22,500 nucleotides of DNA from Penaeus vannamei (GCF_042767895.1 NC_091551.1:4003052-4025551); one strand, 5' to 3'. Counted from the stretch's first letter, positions 1 to 10,033 are shown. Numbers and translations are program-made. The notes: a model not told the origin generated them from the letters alone.

Positions 1-34
1 GTAATGATGATAATAATTTTGATAAAGGAACCCC

Positions 35-247
35 CATCCATCCCCTCCCTCCCTCCCTCCTTACCCCCATCTTCCTCGCCCCTCCTTCCCTCCCTCCCTC
101 CCTCCTTCCCTCCCTCCCTCCCTCCCTCCTTCCCTCTCTCCCTCCTTCCTTCCCCCCTCCCCCCCCCCCCTCCCCCCTCCCCCCTTCCTCCCCCTTTCCC
201 CCTCCCCCTCTCTCCTCCCCCCTCCCTCCCTCCCTCCCTCCCTCCAT
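35..247. repeat. (CCCT)n/(CCTT)n pyrimidine tract
   Basis: Nearly pure C/T on +, with CCCT tetranucleotides and a C10-like run near 162-172. Confidence 0.9.
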
Positions 248-433
248 CTATCTGAGAGATCTTAAACGAAAGCGAAGAGTGACTCAGCAGTTTACGTCTC
301 CTTCCTCCGTGGACTGAGAAAAGCGTCTCAAGTCATCTCATCCTCACCCCCGTGAGTCCAAGATGCTGGGGAGATAAAGGAAATTAAAGATTTGGGTAAA
401 AAAAAAAAAAAATGGCTTCTTTTTTTCCATCAT
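248..433. other. Unique spacer
   Basis: Ordinary-complexity DNA between two repeats, with an NF-E2/Maf-like motif at 280-289 and an A-homopolymer near 399-411. No supported exon. Confidence 0.5.
280..289 (+). promoter_or_regulatory. NF-E2 / CncC-Maf-like motif
   Basis: TGACTCAGCA is a perfect match to the NF-E2/Maf recognition element (reverse complement TGCTGAGTCA), which also fits the antioxidant response core TGACNNNGC. There is no gene nearby in view to give it a role. Confidence 0.25.
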
Positions 434-690
434 CTGTCTTTTGTTTACGTGTTTTTGTTTTGTTTTGTTTTTGTTTCTCAACTGTCTTTTATTTACGTGT
501 TTTTGTTTTGTTTTCTTTTTTCTCATCTCTCTTTTATTTACGTGTTTTTGTTTTGTTTTCTTTCTCATCTCTCTTTTGTTTACGTGTTTTTGTTTTGTTT
601 TCTTTTTCTCTCTCTTTTATTTACGTTTTTGTTTTGTTTTCTTTCTCGTCTCTCTTTTATTTACGTGTTTTTGTTTTTGTTTTGGTTTAT
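434..690. repeat. Six-copy 40-48 bp minisatellite with TTTACGTG core
   Basis: Units starting C(T/G)TCTTTT(A/G)TTTACGTG followed by TTTTTGTTTTGTTTTC begin at 434, 482, 527, 569, 610 and 650. Spacing shrinks from 48 to 45, 42, 41 and 40 bp. The fifth unit has TTTACGTTTTT, losing the G. Overlapping open frames on both strands are repeat translations. Confidence 0.9.
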
Positions 691-985
691 TATTTTTTTT
701 TTTATCGCTGTCTTTTCTGTTTTTCTTCTTGTTCTTGTTTTTTTTCTTTTGTTCTATATGTTTCTTCTACTTTTTCTTTTCTTCTTCTGTCAACTTGTCT
801 TCATCATCTTCTTGTTATTATTAATGTAATTGTTATTATCATTATTAGTATTATCATCATAATCATTACTATTATTATTATTATTATTATTATCATTATT
901 ATAATTGTTATCATTATTAATATCAATTATTATCATTATTGTTATTATTATCATTATAATTAGTATTATTATGTTATCAATATTA
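691..985. repeat. T-rich stretch then (ATT/ATC)n
   Basis: T-rich sequence with TTC/TTG units to about 825, then interrupted TTATTATCATTATT trinucleotides. Confidence 0.85.
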
Positions 986-1094
986 TCATGTGTTTCATAA
1001 ATGAATATTTTTAATCTCTCATCTCCATTTCTATTTTATTTTTCAATATATTTTATTTGTATTATTTTTCATTTTGTTTGTGAAATATTTTTTT

Positions 1095-1275
1095 TTGGAA
1101 TTTTTAATTATGAAAAAGAAAAAAGAAAAAAAAGAAGAAGAGAGAAAAAAAGAAAAAAAAAAGGGGGGAAGGGGAAAAGAAGAAGAATGCAAAAAAAAAA
1201 AACCCAAAAAAAAAAGAAAAATAAAAGAAAAAGAAAGAATTAGAAACATGAAGCAAAAAAGGAATTAAAAAAAGA
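1095..1275. repeat. A-rich GAAA/AAAG tract
   Basis: A homopolymers mixed with AAAG, GAAG and a short G-rich part near 1162-1175. Confidence 0.85.
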
Positions 1276-1309
1276 ATTGTAATAAGAATAAGAATAATAA
1301 GTAGAAAAA

Positions 1310-1455
1310 TAAACTTGATGATAATAGTATAAATGATAGATGAAAATAGTAATGATATTAATAATAGTAATGATAATGATATTGATGATGATGATGATAA
1401 AAGAATAATGATAATAATAATCATAATAATAATAACAATAATAATTGTGATAATT
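1310..1455. repeat. (AAT/GAT)n block
   Basis: Interrupted ATAATAGTAATGATAAT trinucleotides with GATGATGATGAT near 1383-1399. Confidence 0.85.
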
Positions 1456-1512
1456 AAAGTAAAAGGAAAAATCACCCTGGAAAAAATAGAAGAAAATAAA
1501 CAAACCAAATAA

Positions 1513-1604
1513 ATAGATAAATAGATAGAGAGATAGATAGATAGAGAGTTAAATAGATAGATAGAGAGAGAGATAGATAGATAGATAAATAAATAGATAA
1601 ATAG
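1513..1604. repeat. (GATA)n tetranucleotide
   Basis: AGATAGATAGAT units with GAGA and AAATA variants. Confidence 0.9.
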
Positions 1605-1619
1605 AAAATAAAAAAAACG

Positions 1620-1750
1620 AATGCTGTTCTTCCGCATTATAAACCTCCGACCACGTGACCCCTCGTGCCTATGACGTCATCGATGCGTCTTACACGAACG
1701 ATGTTTACGAAAACGCCGATGGCCTTAACCCATTGGCGGGCGGTTTCTTA
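1620..1750. other. Unique island with E-box and CRE
   Basis: About 130 bp of ordinary-complexity, relatively GC-rich DNA between a GATA block and a G-rich tract. A frame from 1655 looks non-repetitive for about 33 codons but has no family resemblance and runs into purine repeat. Confidence 0.4.
1652..1680. promoter_or_regulatory. Paired E-box CACGTG and CRE ATGACGTCAT
   Basis: Palindromic E-box at 1652-1657 and a fully palindromic 10 bp CRE at 1671-1680, 20 bp apart start to start. This is the type of pair found in bHLH- and CREB/ATF-bound promoters, but no transcription start or gene is visible. Confidence 0.3.
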
Positions 1751-1752
1751 TC

Positions 1753-1850
1753 CGGGGGGGGGGGGAGGAGAAAAGAGGAAGAGGCGGAGGAGGTGAAAAG
1801 AGGGGGAGGGGAAGAAGGAGAAGGGGGGGGGAGGAGAACAAAAAAGAAAA
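1753..1850. repeat. G/A-rich purine tract
   Basis: G runs of 9-10 with GAGGAGG and AAGAGG. Confidence 0.85.
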
Positions 1851-1857
1851 TAACAAA

Positions 1858-2031
1858 CTAAAAACAAACAAAAACAATAATAAACAACAACAACAGCAAA
1901 ATCATAACAAGAACAAAAAACATAACAAAACCATAGCATTAATAAACAACAACAAAATCATAATAAGAACAAAAACAAACAACAACAACGAAAATCACAA
2001 CAACAATAACAACAAGAGAAACAACAAAATG
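1858..2031. repeat. (AAC)n-rich block with a local duplication
   Basis: AACAACAACAA-type DNA. The segment AATAAACAACAACA...AAATCATAA(C/T)AAGAACAAAAA occurs twice (from about 1877 and about 1941). Confidence 0.75.
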
Positions 2032-2187
2032 AAATATAGGTTAGTCTAGCCTGTCTTAGGAGGTTGAAACAGGTCCTCCTTCACTTTTTTTTTAATCTTT
2101 TCATTTCTTTTCAAGTTCTTTACGGCTGAAACCAGTTTTGATGTTACTTAAAAAAAGACAAAAAAAAATGTTGGTTTTCACTGGTTT
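2032..2187. other. Unique spacer
   Basis: Short AT-rich island with AGGAGG and CCTCCT arranged as a small inverted repeat near 2059-2082. No exon seen. Confidence 0.4.
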
Positions 2188-2311
2188 AAACTCCTCCCTC
2201 CCTCTTCCTCCTTCTCTCCCTCTCTCCCTCTCTCTGTACACGACCTCCTCCTCCTCCTCCTCCTCCTCAGTCACTTCTCTGTGTCTTTGTTTCTCTTTCT
2301 TTATTTTGTTT

Positions 2312-2401
<90 letters not shown>

Positions 2402-2417
2402 CCCTTCCCCTCTCCTC

Positions 2418-2452
<35 letters not shown>

Positions 2453-2467
2453 TCTTCTCTCTCTCTT

Positions 2468-2538
<71 letters not shown>

Positions 2539-2642
2539 CTCTCTCCTTCCCTCCCCTCCCCTCTCCCTCTCCCTCTCCCTCTCCCTCTCCCTCTCCCCCT
2601 CTCCCTCTCCCCATTTAAGGAAAAGAGAGAGAGAGAGAGAGA
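2188..2642. repeat. CT-rich compound microsatellite
   Basis: Long (CT)n runs at about 2316-2399 and 2471-2534, a CCTCCT block near 2246-2268, (CTCCCT)n near 2564-2610, then a (GA)n run at about 2624-2642, so the purine strand switches. Confidence 0.95.
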
Positions 2643-2649
2643 AAAAAAA

Positions 2650-2752
2650 AAAAGTTCCGAGACACACTGCAGTCGGGGAATGTCTGCCAAGGTTCGCTGA
2701 CCGGCTCGCGTAACTTTAAACTTACCATCTGCTGTGATACTGAACATGTGTT
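2650..2752. other. Unique island, possible minus-strand donor
   Basis: About 100 bp of ordinary complexity. On the - strand an ATG (2747-2745) reads MFSITAD and meets GTAAGT, a strong donor-like sequence. No homology is recognised and there is no acceptor partner in view. Confidence 0.25.
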
Positions 2753-3106
2753 CCTCCCTCCCTCCCTCCCTTCCCAGCTCTCTTCTCCTCTCCCTTACTC
2801 CTTTCCTACCTCTCTTCTTCTCTCCCTTCCTCCTTCACTTCTTTCCCACCTACCCTTTTTCCCCTTCTCTCTCCCCCCTCCCCCCCCTTTTTCCTTCCCT
2901 TCCCCTTCCTCCTTTCCTCCCTCCCATCCCTTTCCCCCTCCTCCCATCCCTCCTTTCCTCCCCCTCTTTCCCCCCTCCCCCCTCCTTCCCACCCTCCTCC
3001 TCCTTCCCTCCCATCCTCCGTCCCATCCCTCCTTCCCTCCTTCCCATCCCTCCCTCCTCCCTCCCATCCCATCCGTCCCTCCTCTCCCTCCCCCCCTCCC
3101 CCCCCT
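2753..3106. repeat. (CCCT)n/(CCTT)n pyrimidine tract
   Basis: About 350 bp of almost pure C/T with scattered CCCATCC units. Open frames here are proline/serine/leucine repeat translations. Confidence 0.95.
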
Positions 3107-3810
3107 AAAGCCTCACGTGCCAGGCCGGGGTGCCACGCGGGGGGCCAGACTATTCCTCCGATAATTAAAGATAACGAAGAAAGATAAGTTAAAGATTCAG
3201 GGGGTTTTCCTCAGATTTTTGTCTGTTTATTTTTTTATTTTATTTTTCGTTTTGTTTCGTCCGGTGTTTGTGATAAAGTTATTGAAACGATATGGAGGGA
3301 AAGAATGAGCGATAGACTATGTTAAGTAAACATAATTGAAAAAAAATGTTTAATAAACATAATTGAAAAAAACAATAATTGGAATTAAAATGATATTGAT
3401 TTTAGTGGAATGATAGCTATTTGTGTAAAATAAAGCATGATAATAATAAAATGATAACAGAAATTAAAGCAAGTCGATAGATATTCATGACTTAGATAGA
3501 AAGAATTATAAAGTCCAAAATGTCGTTTTTCAATGTCAATTTTTCTTCAGAAATCATTATAGATGTTAGTGTTAATGTTGAAATTGATGATTAAACAGTC
3601 TGATAAGATACTAATCGATATCACTTTAATTCGGGGAAAATTAAAAGATAATTTTTTTAAAAGATACAACAGAGTTGAGTGACGTAGAATGTTGAGATAA
3701 AGAAGATTCACTTTGGAATTAAATATGTGAAAAAAGATAAGATAGAGAGAAAAAAGATAATGAGATTAAAAAGAACCCTTTTTTAACTGAGGGATAAAAA
3801 ATTAAAAAAT
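3107..3810. other. AT-rich unique DNA, no gene seen
   Basis: Starts with a GC-rich patch holding CACGTG (3114-3119), then AT-rich DNA full of stops in all frames. TAAACATAATTGAAAAAAA occurs twice, at 3327-3345 and 3354-3372 (27 bp apart). No coding or RNA gene signal. Confidence 0.5.
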
Positions 3811-3850
3811 ATATATATGTCTGTCTGTCTGTTGTTTCTTCCCCCTTTCT

Positions 3851-3905
<55 letters not shown>

Positions 3906-4050
3906 TCCCCCCCCTCCCCCCCCTTTCCCCCCCCTCCCCCCTCCCCCCCTCCCTCCTCCCCCCTTCCCCTCCCTTCCCCCTCCCCTTTTTTTTATTTTTT
4001 TATATTTTTTTTCTTTTTTCTTTTGTTTTTTTTTTTTTTCTCTGTCTTTT
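3811..4050. repeat. TA/GTCT run, (CT)n and C/T homopolymer-rich tract
   Basis: ATATATATGTCTGTCTGTCTG, then (CT)n at about 3855-3897, then C8, T9 and similar homopolymers. Confidence 0.9.
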
Positions 4051-4237
4051 TTCCAAAATCAAGGGAAAATTCACAAAGAGAAACCTCTATTGATGCTTCT
4101 TTCTCTATTTTTAGATGTATTCAGATTCCTTTTTGTGGGTTTACGTGTGTAAATAAACACGCCTGATATTATTTATAGAACGGGATCATTTTTGTTGATT
4201 TTTTTCTCGTATTTTGTTTATATTTTTGTTTATGTCC

Positions 4238-4912
4238 CTTTGAGTTGAGGAGGGAGGAGGTGGGGGGGGAAAGGAGGGTGAAAGGGGGAGGGGGGGGAAA
4301 AAGGGGGAAAGGGGGAGGGTGAAAAGGGGGGGGGGGGAAAGGGGGGAAAGGGGGAGGAGGGAGGGCGAAAGGGGGAAGGGGAGGGGAAAAGGGGGGGGGG
4401 AGGGGGCTAAAGGAGGGGGGAGAGGGGAAAGGAGGGAGGAGGAGGGGAAAAAGGGGGAAGGGGGGAGGGTGAAAGGAGGGAGGAGGAGGGCGAAAGGGGG
4501 GGGGGAGGGGCTGAAAGGGGAGAAATAAAAGGGGGGGAAGAGGGGGGTAAAAGGGGGGGGAGGAGGGGGGGAAAGGGGGGGGGGAGGGGCTGAAAGGAGG
4601 GGGGAGAGGGGGTAAAAGGGGGGGAAGAGGGGGGTGAAAGGGGAGGGGGGGGTAAAGGAGGAGGAGGGGGGGTGAAAGGGGGGGAGGAGGGGGGGGGGAA
4701 GGGGGGGAGGAAGGGGGAAAAAGGAGGGAGGGAGAGGAACGGGAGGGAGGGGAGGGGGGGAAAGGAGGAGGAGGGGGGGAAAGGGGGGGAGGAAGGGGGC
4801 TGAAAGGAGGGAGGAGGGAGGGTGGAAGGAAGGAGGGGGGCTGAAAGAAGGGAAAGGGGGGAAGGTGAAAAGAAGGGAAGAGGGAGAGTGAAAGGGGGAT
4901 TTGGGGGGGGGG
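4238..4912. repeat. Long G-run-rich purine tract
   Basis: About 675 bp of G and A on + with dozens of G4 to G12 runs, in loose units like GGGGGGAGGAGGGGGGAAA and GGGCTGAAAGGAGGG. The long minus-strand frame across it is a proline/serine repeat translation. Confidence 0.95.
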
Positions 4913-4932
4913 TTAATGAGGAGGGAAGATGA

Positions 4933-5097
4933 GGGTTTGGGTCTGTCGAAAGCACAAGTGTTGCCAAAGGTAGAGTGGATCTTGTTTGTAATGATTTCGG
5001 CATTTCCTTTACAAGAAGAGATGTGAAAGAAGGTGAAAAAAACAGGAAGAATGAGAGGAAGAAGGATAAGGATGAGGAGGAAGAGAAGGAGGAATAA
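4933..5097 (+). other. Unrecognised open stretch of ordinary complexity
   Basis: Open between TGA 4930-4932 and TAA 5095-5097. The first part reads GFGSVESTSVAKGRVDLVCN then DFGISFTRRDVKEGEK, with varied residues quite unlike the repeat translations around it. The last third is K/E/R purine repeat. There is no ATG at the start, no clear splice site and no family I recognise. It could be a fossil exon, a transposon remnant or chance. Confidence 0.2.
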
Positions 5098-5266
5098 TGA
5101 AAATAAAAATGATAATAATAATGATAATGATAATAATAATCATAGTAATAATAACAACAACAACAACAACAACAACAACAAAACAACAACAACAACAATA
5201 ATAATGATAATGATAGTGATAATAATAATAATAATAATTATTATTATTATTATTCTAGTAATAATG

Positions 5267-5300
<34 letters not shown>

Positions 5301-5313
5301 GAAGAAATAGAGG
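5098..5313. repeat. AAT/GAT/AAC trinucleotide block
   Basis: AATGATAATAAT, (AAC)n near 5153-5196, then (AAT)n and its complement (TTA)n near 5237-5253, giving a small AT palindrome. Confidence 0.9.
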
Positions 5314-5773
5314 GAAATAAAAAAATTATCAAAAAAAATACATGCAAGATGAAAAATTGCCTAAATCATTAAAAACCTACAAAAGACAAAACAAAAAGCC
5401 GACGACGAAACAAAGAAATAGAAAAAGAACACGAATGAGAAACAAAACAAAGACAGAAAGAAAAAAACAGACCAGAAAAGAAGATTAAAAGATAAATAAC
5501 TTAATGTGTTGAAATCCTTTTAATGCCTTCAAAGTGCAAGAATATAATGCCGTAATATTAGTGCTAGTGTATATATGTGTATCTTCGCTGTATTATGTGG
5601 TGATGGTTTCCAGTGTATTTTATAGATAATGAATTTGATTGAAGTGATTGAGGTTTAAGTATATATACTTGTTATTTTTTTATGGCTATATGCGAGTGTT
5701 CTTGAAGACTAATGTAAAACTAGTGAGTGGCAAAGCGTCTTGGATCTTTTAGATAAAAAAAACGCAGTTCCAG
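5314..5773. other. AT-rich unique DNA, no gene seen
   Basis: A-rich part to about 5490, then ordinary AT-rich DNA. No exon, tRNA or repeat family recognised. Confidence 0.5.
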
Positions 5774-5818
5774 ACGCACGCACCCGCACAACACACACAC
5801 ACCCCACCCCCACGCACG

Positions 5819-5902
<84 letters not shown>

Positions 5903-5908
5903 CACACG
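5774..5908. repeat. (CA)n microsatellite with CG variants
   Basis: CA repeat with CGCA and CCCC interruptions. Confidence 0.95.
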
Positions 5909-6130
5909 TACTCACAAGCAAAAACATATTTTTTTCTCCAGACGAGATCCATAATTCTTAAAAAATTAAACCTTTTAAACTGTCTCAACTCGAAAATAAC
6001 GAGAGCTTTAACAAGAGAGACAATTTGAAGAGCAGATCCCAGTGTTTTGGAACCGAGTTAGGGTACGGAGAATAAGGGTGAAAGTGGCATAAATGAATAC
6101 CGCTTGAGGGTGCTAGAGGACCGTTAGGGC
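5909..6130. other. Unique spacer
   Basis: Ordinary-complexity DNA. No protein-like frame with splice sites seen. Confidence 0.45.
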
Positions 6131-6335
6131 AGGATAAGGGTGAGAGTGAAGGCAAGAAGGGGGAGGGAGGAAGGGTGAGAAAAAGAGAGATAAACTGAGA
6201 GTGAGAGTGAAGGCAAGGAGGAGGAGAGAGGAAGGGAGAGGATGATACAGAGGGATGGTAGGAGAGGAAGAAAGGGGAAAAGGAGGGAAAAGGAAAGGGA
6301 GAGAGAGGGAGAGAAATTTAGACAGAGAGAGAGAA
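6131..6335. repeat. GA/GGA purine tract with a local duplication
   Basis: GTGAGAGTGAAGGCAAG occurs at about 6139 and again at about 6201, within GGAGGAAGG purine DNA. Confidence 0.75.
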
Positions 6336-6740
6336 AAAAATGAGGGCAGACTAATCCTCGATACAAGACCACAAACTTAAAACAGAAGAAAAAAATAGTG
6401 ATTGTAAGATAAAAAAAAAAACTTGAAATATCTTTCTCGTCAATCAAAAAAGAAAAGAAAAAAAAGACCCACAGAATTTAATTTCTCAATACGAGACCAC
6501 AAAACCAAACTAAAAAAAAAAAAAAGAAAAAGAAAAGGTTAAAAGAGACTACATTAGAAACAAAAAGAAAAAAAGAAAGATTCAAATCAACAAACATGTA
6601 AACAAACTTGGAAAAATCTCTTTCTCACTAATCAATCATTAAAAAAAAAAAAAAAAAAAAAAAAGAAAAAAAAAGAATGGGGAGGGTTCAAACAATCTAA
6701 ATACCTAAACGACATTTAGGAAAATCCTCTTTCTCAAGGC
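6336..6740. repeat. A-rich block with diverged tandem copies
   Basis: CGATACAAGACCACAAACTTA (about 6359) resembles CAATACGAGACCACAAAACCA (about 6487). CTTTCTCGTCAATCA (about 6432), CTTTCTCACTAATCA (about 6620) and CTCTTTCTCAAGG (about 6727) recur between A homopolymers. Decayed local duplication. Confidence 0.5.
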
Positions 6741-6814
6741 TCCTTTCTCTTCACATTTAGCCAGGGCCTGTGTTGTTCCTTATAAGCAGAATACCAAGGT
6801 TGTTTGCAAAGCGA

Positions 6815-7712
6815 GGGGGAGGGTGAGGAGGTGGGGGCCAGTGGTAGTGAGGTTGAGGTAAGGGAGGGTTAGGGGGTAGGGGAAGGTTGGGATTGGGGTT
6901 AGGTGGAGGGGGGGATTGGGGTGGGTAGGTGGTGGAGAGGATAGAAGGGTTAGGGGTGAAGTGGAAGGGTTAGAGGTAGGGAAAGGTTGGGGAGAGCATC
7001 AAACTAGGGGGTTAGGGTTAAATTAGGTAAAGGCAGCGGGGTTGGGGATGGTGAAGAGAAGTCGTGTTAGCAGGGGAGTTGGGGTACAGGTGGAGGGAGG
7101 ATTGGGTAGGCAGAGGTTGTGCAGGGTATATGTGGGGGGGGTTGGGTAGGGTGAAAGGGAGAGGAGGACTGTGGATCTTCAGGGAGTTAGGGTGAGGAGG
7201 ATAGGCGAAGAGGGGGAAACACGCTGGCTAGGGGTGGGGGGGTGGGGGAGGATGGGGTGTGGATGAGTACCTGGGGAAGGGGGAGGGAGAGGAGCTTAGA
7301 GGGGGGAGGGGGATGAGGACGTGAGGAAGGGGGGAGGGGAGAGGTGAGAGAGAGCAGAGGGAGAATGGGGGGGGGAGGAGGGGAAGGGGAGGAGGAGAGG
7401 AGTAGAAAGATCTTGGGGGAAGGGAGGAAGAGGGAGGAGGGAAAGGGAGAGAAGAGGGAGGGCAGAGAAGGAGGGGCAGAGAGGAGGAATTAGGGGAAAG
7501 AGGGAGGGAAGGGCAGAGAAGGAGGGAGGAGGGCAAGGAGGAGGGAGGAAGAGAGGCCAGAGAAGGAGGAAGAGAGGGGAGGGAGCAGAGAGGAAGGGAG
7601 GAAAGAGGGCAGAGAGGAGGAGGCAGGGAGGAGGAAGGGAGGAAGAGGGGGCAGAGAGGAGGGAGGGAGGGAAGGAGGGAAGGGGAACAGAGAGGAGGGG
7701 AGGGGAGGATTC
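6815..7712. repeat. G-rich purine tract, GGTTAGGG-rich at its start
   Basis: To about 7200 it is GGGGTTAGGG/GGTGGGG-like; from about 7200 it becomes GGAGGGA/AGAGGAGG purine DNA. TTAGG words are frequent but not in tandem register. The minus-strand frame is repeat translation. Confidence 0.8.
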
Positions 7713-7860
7713 TGGGTTGCAATATTAACCTTTGAGTCTCGAAGTGAGCGAGTTTTTGCTACGTTTCGTCAGAGAGCGAATGAGCGCTAGATTTCACCTT
7801 CTTCGGACGCATATGGCGGAGAACCCTTTGTCCTTATACATACGTACATACATACGTGCA
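7713..7860. other. Unique island
   Basis: About 150 bp of ordinary complexity (GATTCTGGGTTGCAATATTA to CATACGTGCAGG). No family recognised in any frame. Confidence 0.4.
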
Positions 7861-7953
7861 GGTGTGTGTGTGTGTGTGGCATGTGTGTGTGTGTGTGTGT
7901 AGTATTAGTAACTATGTGTCTTCATGTGTAGTGTGCTGTGTGTGTGTGTATGC

Positions 7954-8009
<56 letters not shown>
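7861..8009. repeat. (GT)n compound microsatellite
   Basis: Short GT runs, then an uninterrupted run at about 7957-8009. Confidence 0.95.
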
Positions 8010-8012
<3 letters not shown>

Positions 8013-8190
8013 ATTGTAATTTTGGGCTGGTATTTGTGTAACAAAATTTAATCTGGACATAACCAAGACACAAAAAAATTACACATAGGCCTCTGTTTTT
8101 ATATGCAATCCTTTCGCGAGGTAATAGTAATTTTAAAACAAAGGATTGTCTTTCAATTATATAAAAAACAGCCCCAGTATATATATATAT

Positions 8191-8324
8191 AAAACAACAA
8201 CAACAATAACAAAAACAAATCTTTAAAAAATCTTTAAAAAGCAACAACAACAATAACAAAAACAAATCTTAAAAAAATCTTAAAAAAAACAACAATAACA
8301 AAAACAAAATCTTTAAAAATTTCT
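8191..8324. repeat. Three-copy ~48 bp A-rich repeat
   Basis: AACAACAACAATAACAAAAA then CAAATCTTTAAAAAATCTTT, with copies beginning at about 8191, 8241 and 8287. Confidence 0.8.
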
Positions 8325-8655
8325 TTGTCTTGCCCCCTACTTTCCCACCATAGCAGTAACTCCGGGACCAGGCAATTAAAGACACGAATTTAATCGATTT
8401 CAGTAGAAATAAATGGCTAGTTCAATGACACTGCACTGGTCAGTCAACTTTTTAAAAGCATAAGTAGTGACGTCATTTCACTGCGTATATACTGGTGGTG
8501 AAATATCACTTATCATACTGATTATATATTCGTAAATATTTTTTTTCTCCTTCGTTGCTTTTCGCTTCCTTGTTATTTTTTTTTTTTTTACTCTTTCTTT
8601 CTTTTTTTTCTAGTTCTTGTTCACAGTATTTCTTTTTTAATAACGGATGAAAGAT
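8325..8655. other. Unique AT-rich DNA with a CRE
   Basis: Ordinary-complexity DNA. TGACGTCA at 8468-8475 is a perfect CRE core. No coding frame of note. Confidence 0.45.
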
Positions 8656-9012
8656 TGGGTAAAAAAATATGACAAATAACAACAATGATAAATATTAGTA
8701 AAGATGATTTTAACGATAATAGAAATAATGAGAATCATAAAAGTGATAACAACAATTATAACAATTATGATGATAGCAATGGAGGTGGTGACGATGATGA
8801 TGATGATAATGATAATAATAATGATAATAATAAAGATGATACTACTACTACCGCTACTAATACTATTGATACTAATAATAATGATATTGATAGTGATAAT
8901 GATGATGATATTTATAAAGATAATGATAACATTTATGACGATAATGATATGATATCAATAATGATAATGATAATGATAATGACGATGATAATGATACTAT
9001 TAATACTAAATA
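8656..9012. repeat. GAT/AAT/ACT trinucleotide block
   Basis: GATGATGATGATAAT-type repeat with ACTACTACT near 8840. The Asp/Asn-rich open frames are its translations. Confidence 0.9.
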
Positions 9013-9059
9013 CAAACTTCTTTCTCATTTTCTTTCTTTTTTCTTTAATTTCATGAATG

Positions 9060-9640
9060 AAACTCAAGGGAGGGGAAGCAAATATTGGAGGGTTGGATAG
9101 GTAGAGATAGGGGGAGGGGAAGAGGAGGAGGTGAAGGAGCAGAGAAGAAAGGGAAGAGGGATAAAAGAGATTAAGAAAGAGGGGAGGAAAGGGTGGTTGA
9201 GATAAAGGAGGAAGAGGGAGAGATGAAAAGGAAGAAGGGATAAAGAGAGAGGAGAGAGAGAGAGAGATTAGAGACGATAAAGAACCGGAGGAGGAGGGAG
9301 ACAAGGAAAGAATGCGGAGAAAGAAAGAGGAAGGAGAGAAGAGGAGGCAGGAGAGACAGAAAAAGAGAGAGAATAAACAAGAGACAGAGAAGAAAAATAG
9401 AGTGAGGCATAGGAGGAAGGGAGAGGAGAGGAGAACCAGAAGAAACTAGACAGAAAAGACAGAGAAGCTGCTGGAATTGGGCTGAGACCAAAGGAAGGAA
9501 GTGTTGGGGAGGGGGAGGGAGAGGGGCACAGGGTGTAGAGAAGAAAGAGAGGAGGAGGGGCGGGGGAGAAGGGAGGGGGGGCGGGGTAGGAGAGAGAGAG
9601 AGAGGGAGGAGGGCAAATATGCAGGTCAGCATCAGGTTAA
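9060..9640. repeat. GGA/AGA purine-rich tract
   Basis: About 580 bp of purine-rich + strand with scattered C/T, more interrupted than the tract at 10587-11500. Confidence 0.75.
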
Positions 9641-9693
9641 ACAAATTAAATAGTGGTCATGCTAGTGCCTGCATGTAAATGAACCGAGCTGGG

Positions 9694-9796
9694 GAATAAG
9701 AGAGAGAGAGAGAGAGAGAGAGAATGAGTGATAGATGATAGGTAGATAGATAGAGATATAATTACAGTCTGATGAATGATTATAGACAGACATATC

Positions 9797-9841
<45 letters not shown>

Positions 9842-9976
9842 TGGGCAGAGAGAGAGAGAGATGAGAGGGAATGAGATGTAGATGAGAGAGAGATAGATAG
9901 AGAGAGAGAGAAGAGAGAGATAGAGAAGAGAGAGAGAGATAGATAGAGATAGAAAGTAGAGATAGAGATAGAAGAG

Positions 9977-10033
<57 letters not shown>

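Noticed and set aside
434..690. CRISPR-like array of regularly spaced repeats
   Set aside because: Units are contiguous tandem copies without unique spacers, in eukaryotic DNA.
392..829. Phe/Leu-rich plus-strand frames and the KQKHVNKR minus-strand repeat frame
   Set aside because: Translations of the 40-48 bp minisatellite; no other coding sign.
1655..1755. Frame MTPRAYDVIDASYTNDVYEN...
   Set aside because: Only about 33 ordinary codons, no family match, then purine repeat; kept only as a unique island.
4407..5198. 263-codon minus-strand open frame
   Set aside because: Tyr/Ser/Pro-rich translation of AAT and G-rich repeats; no domain or splice evidence.
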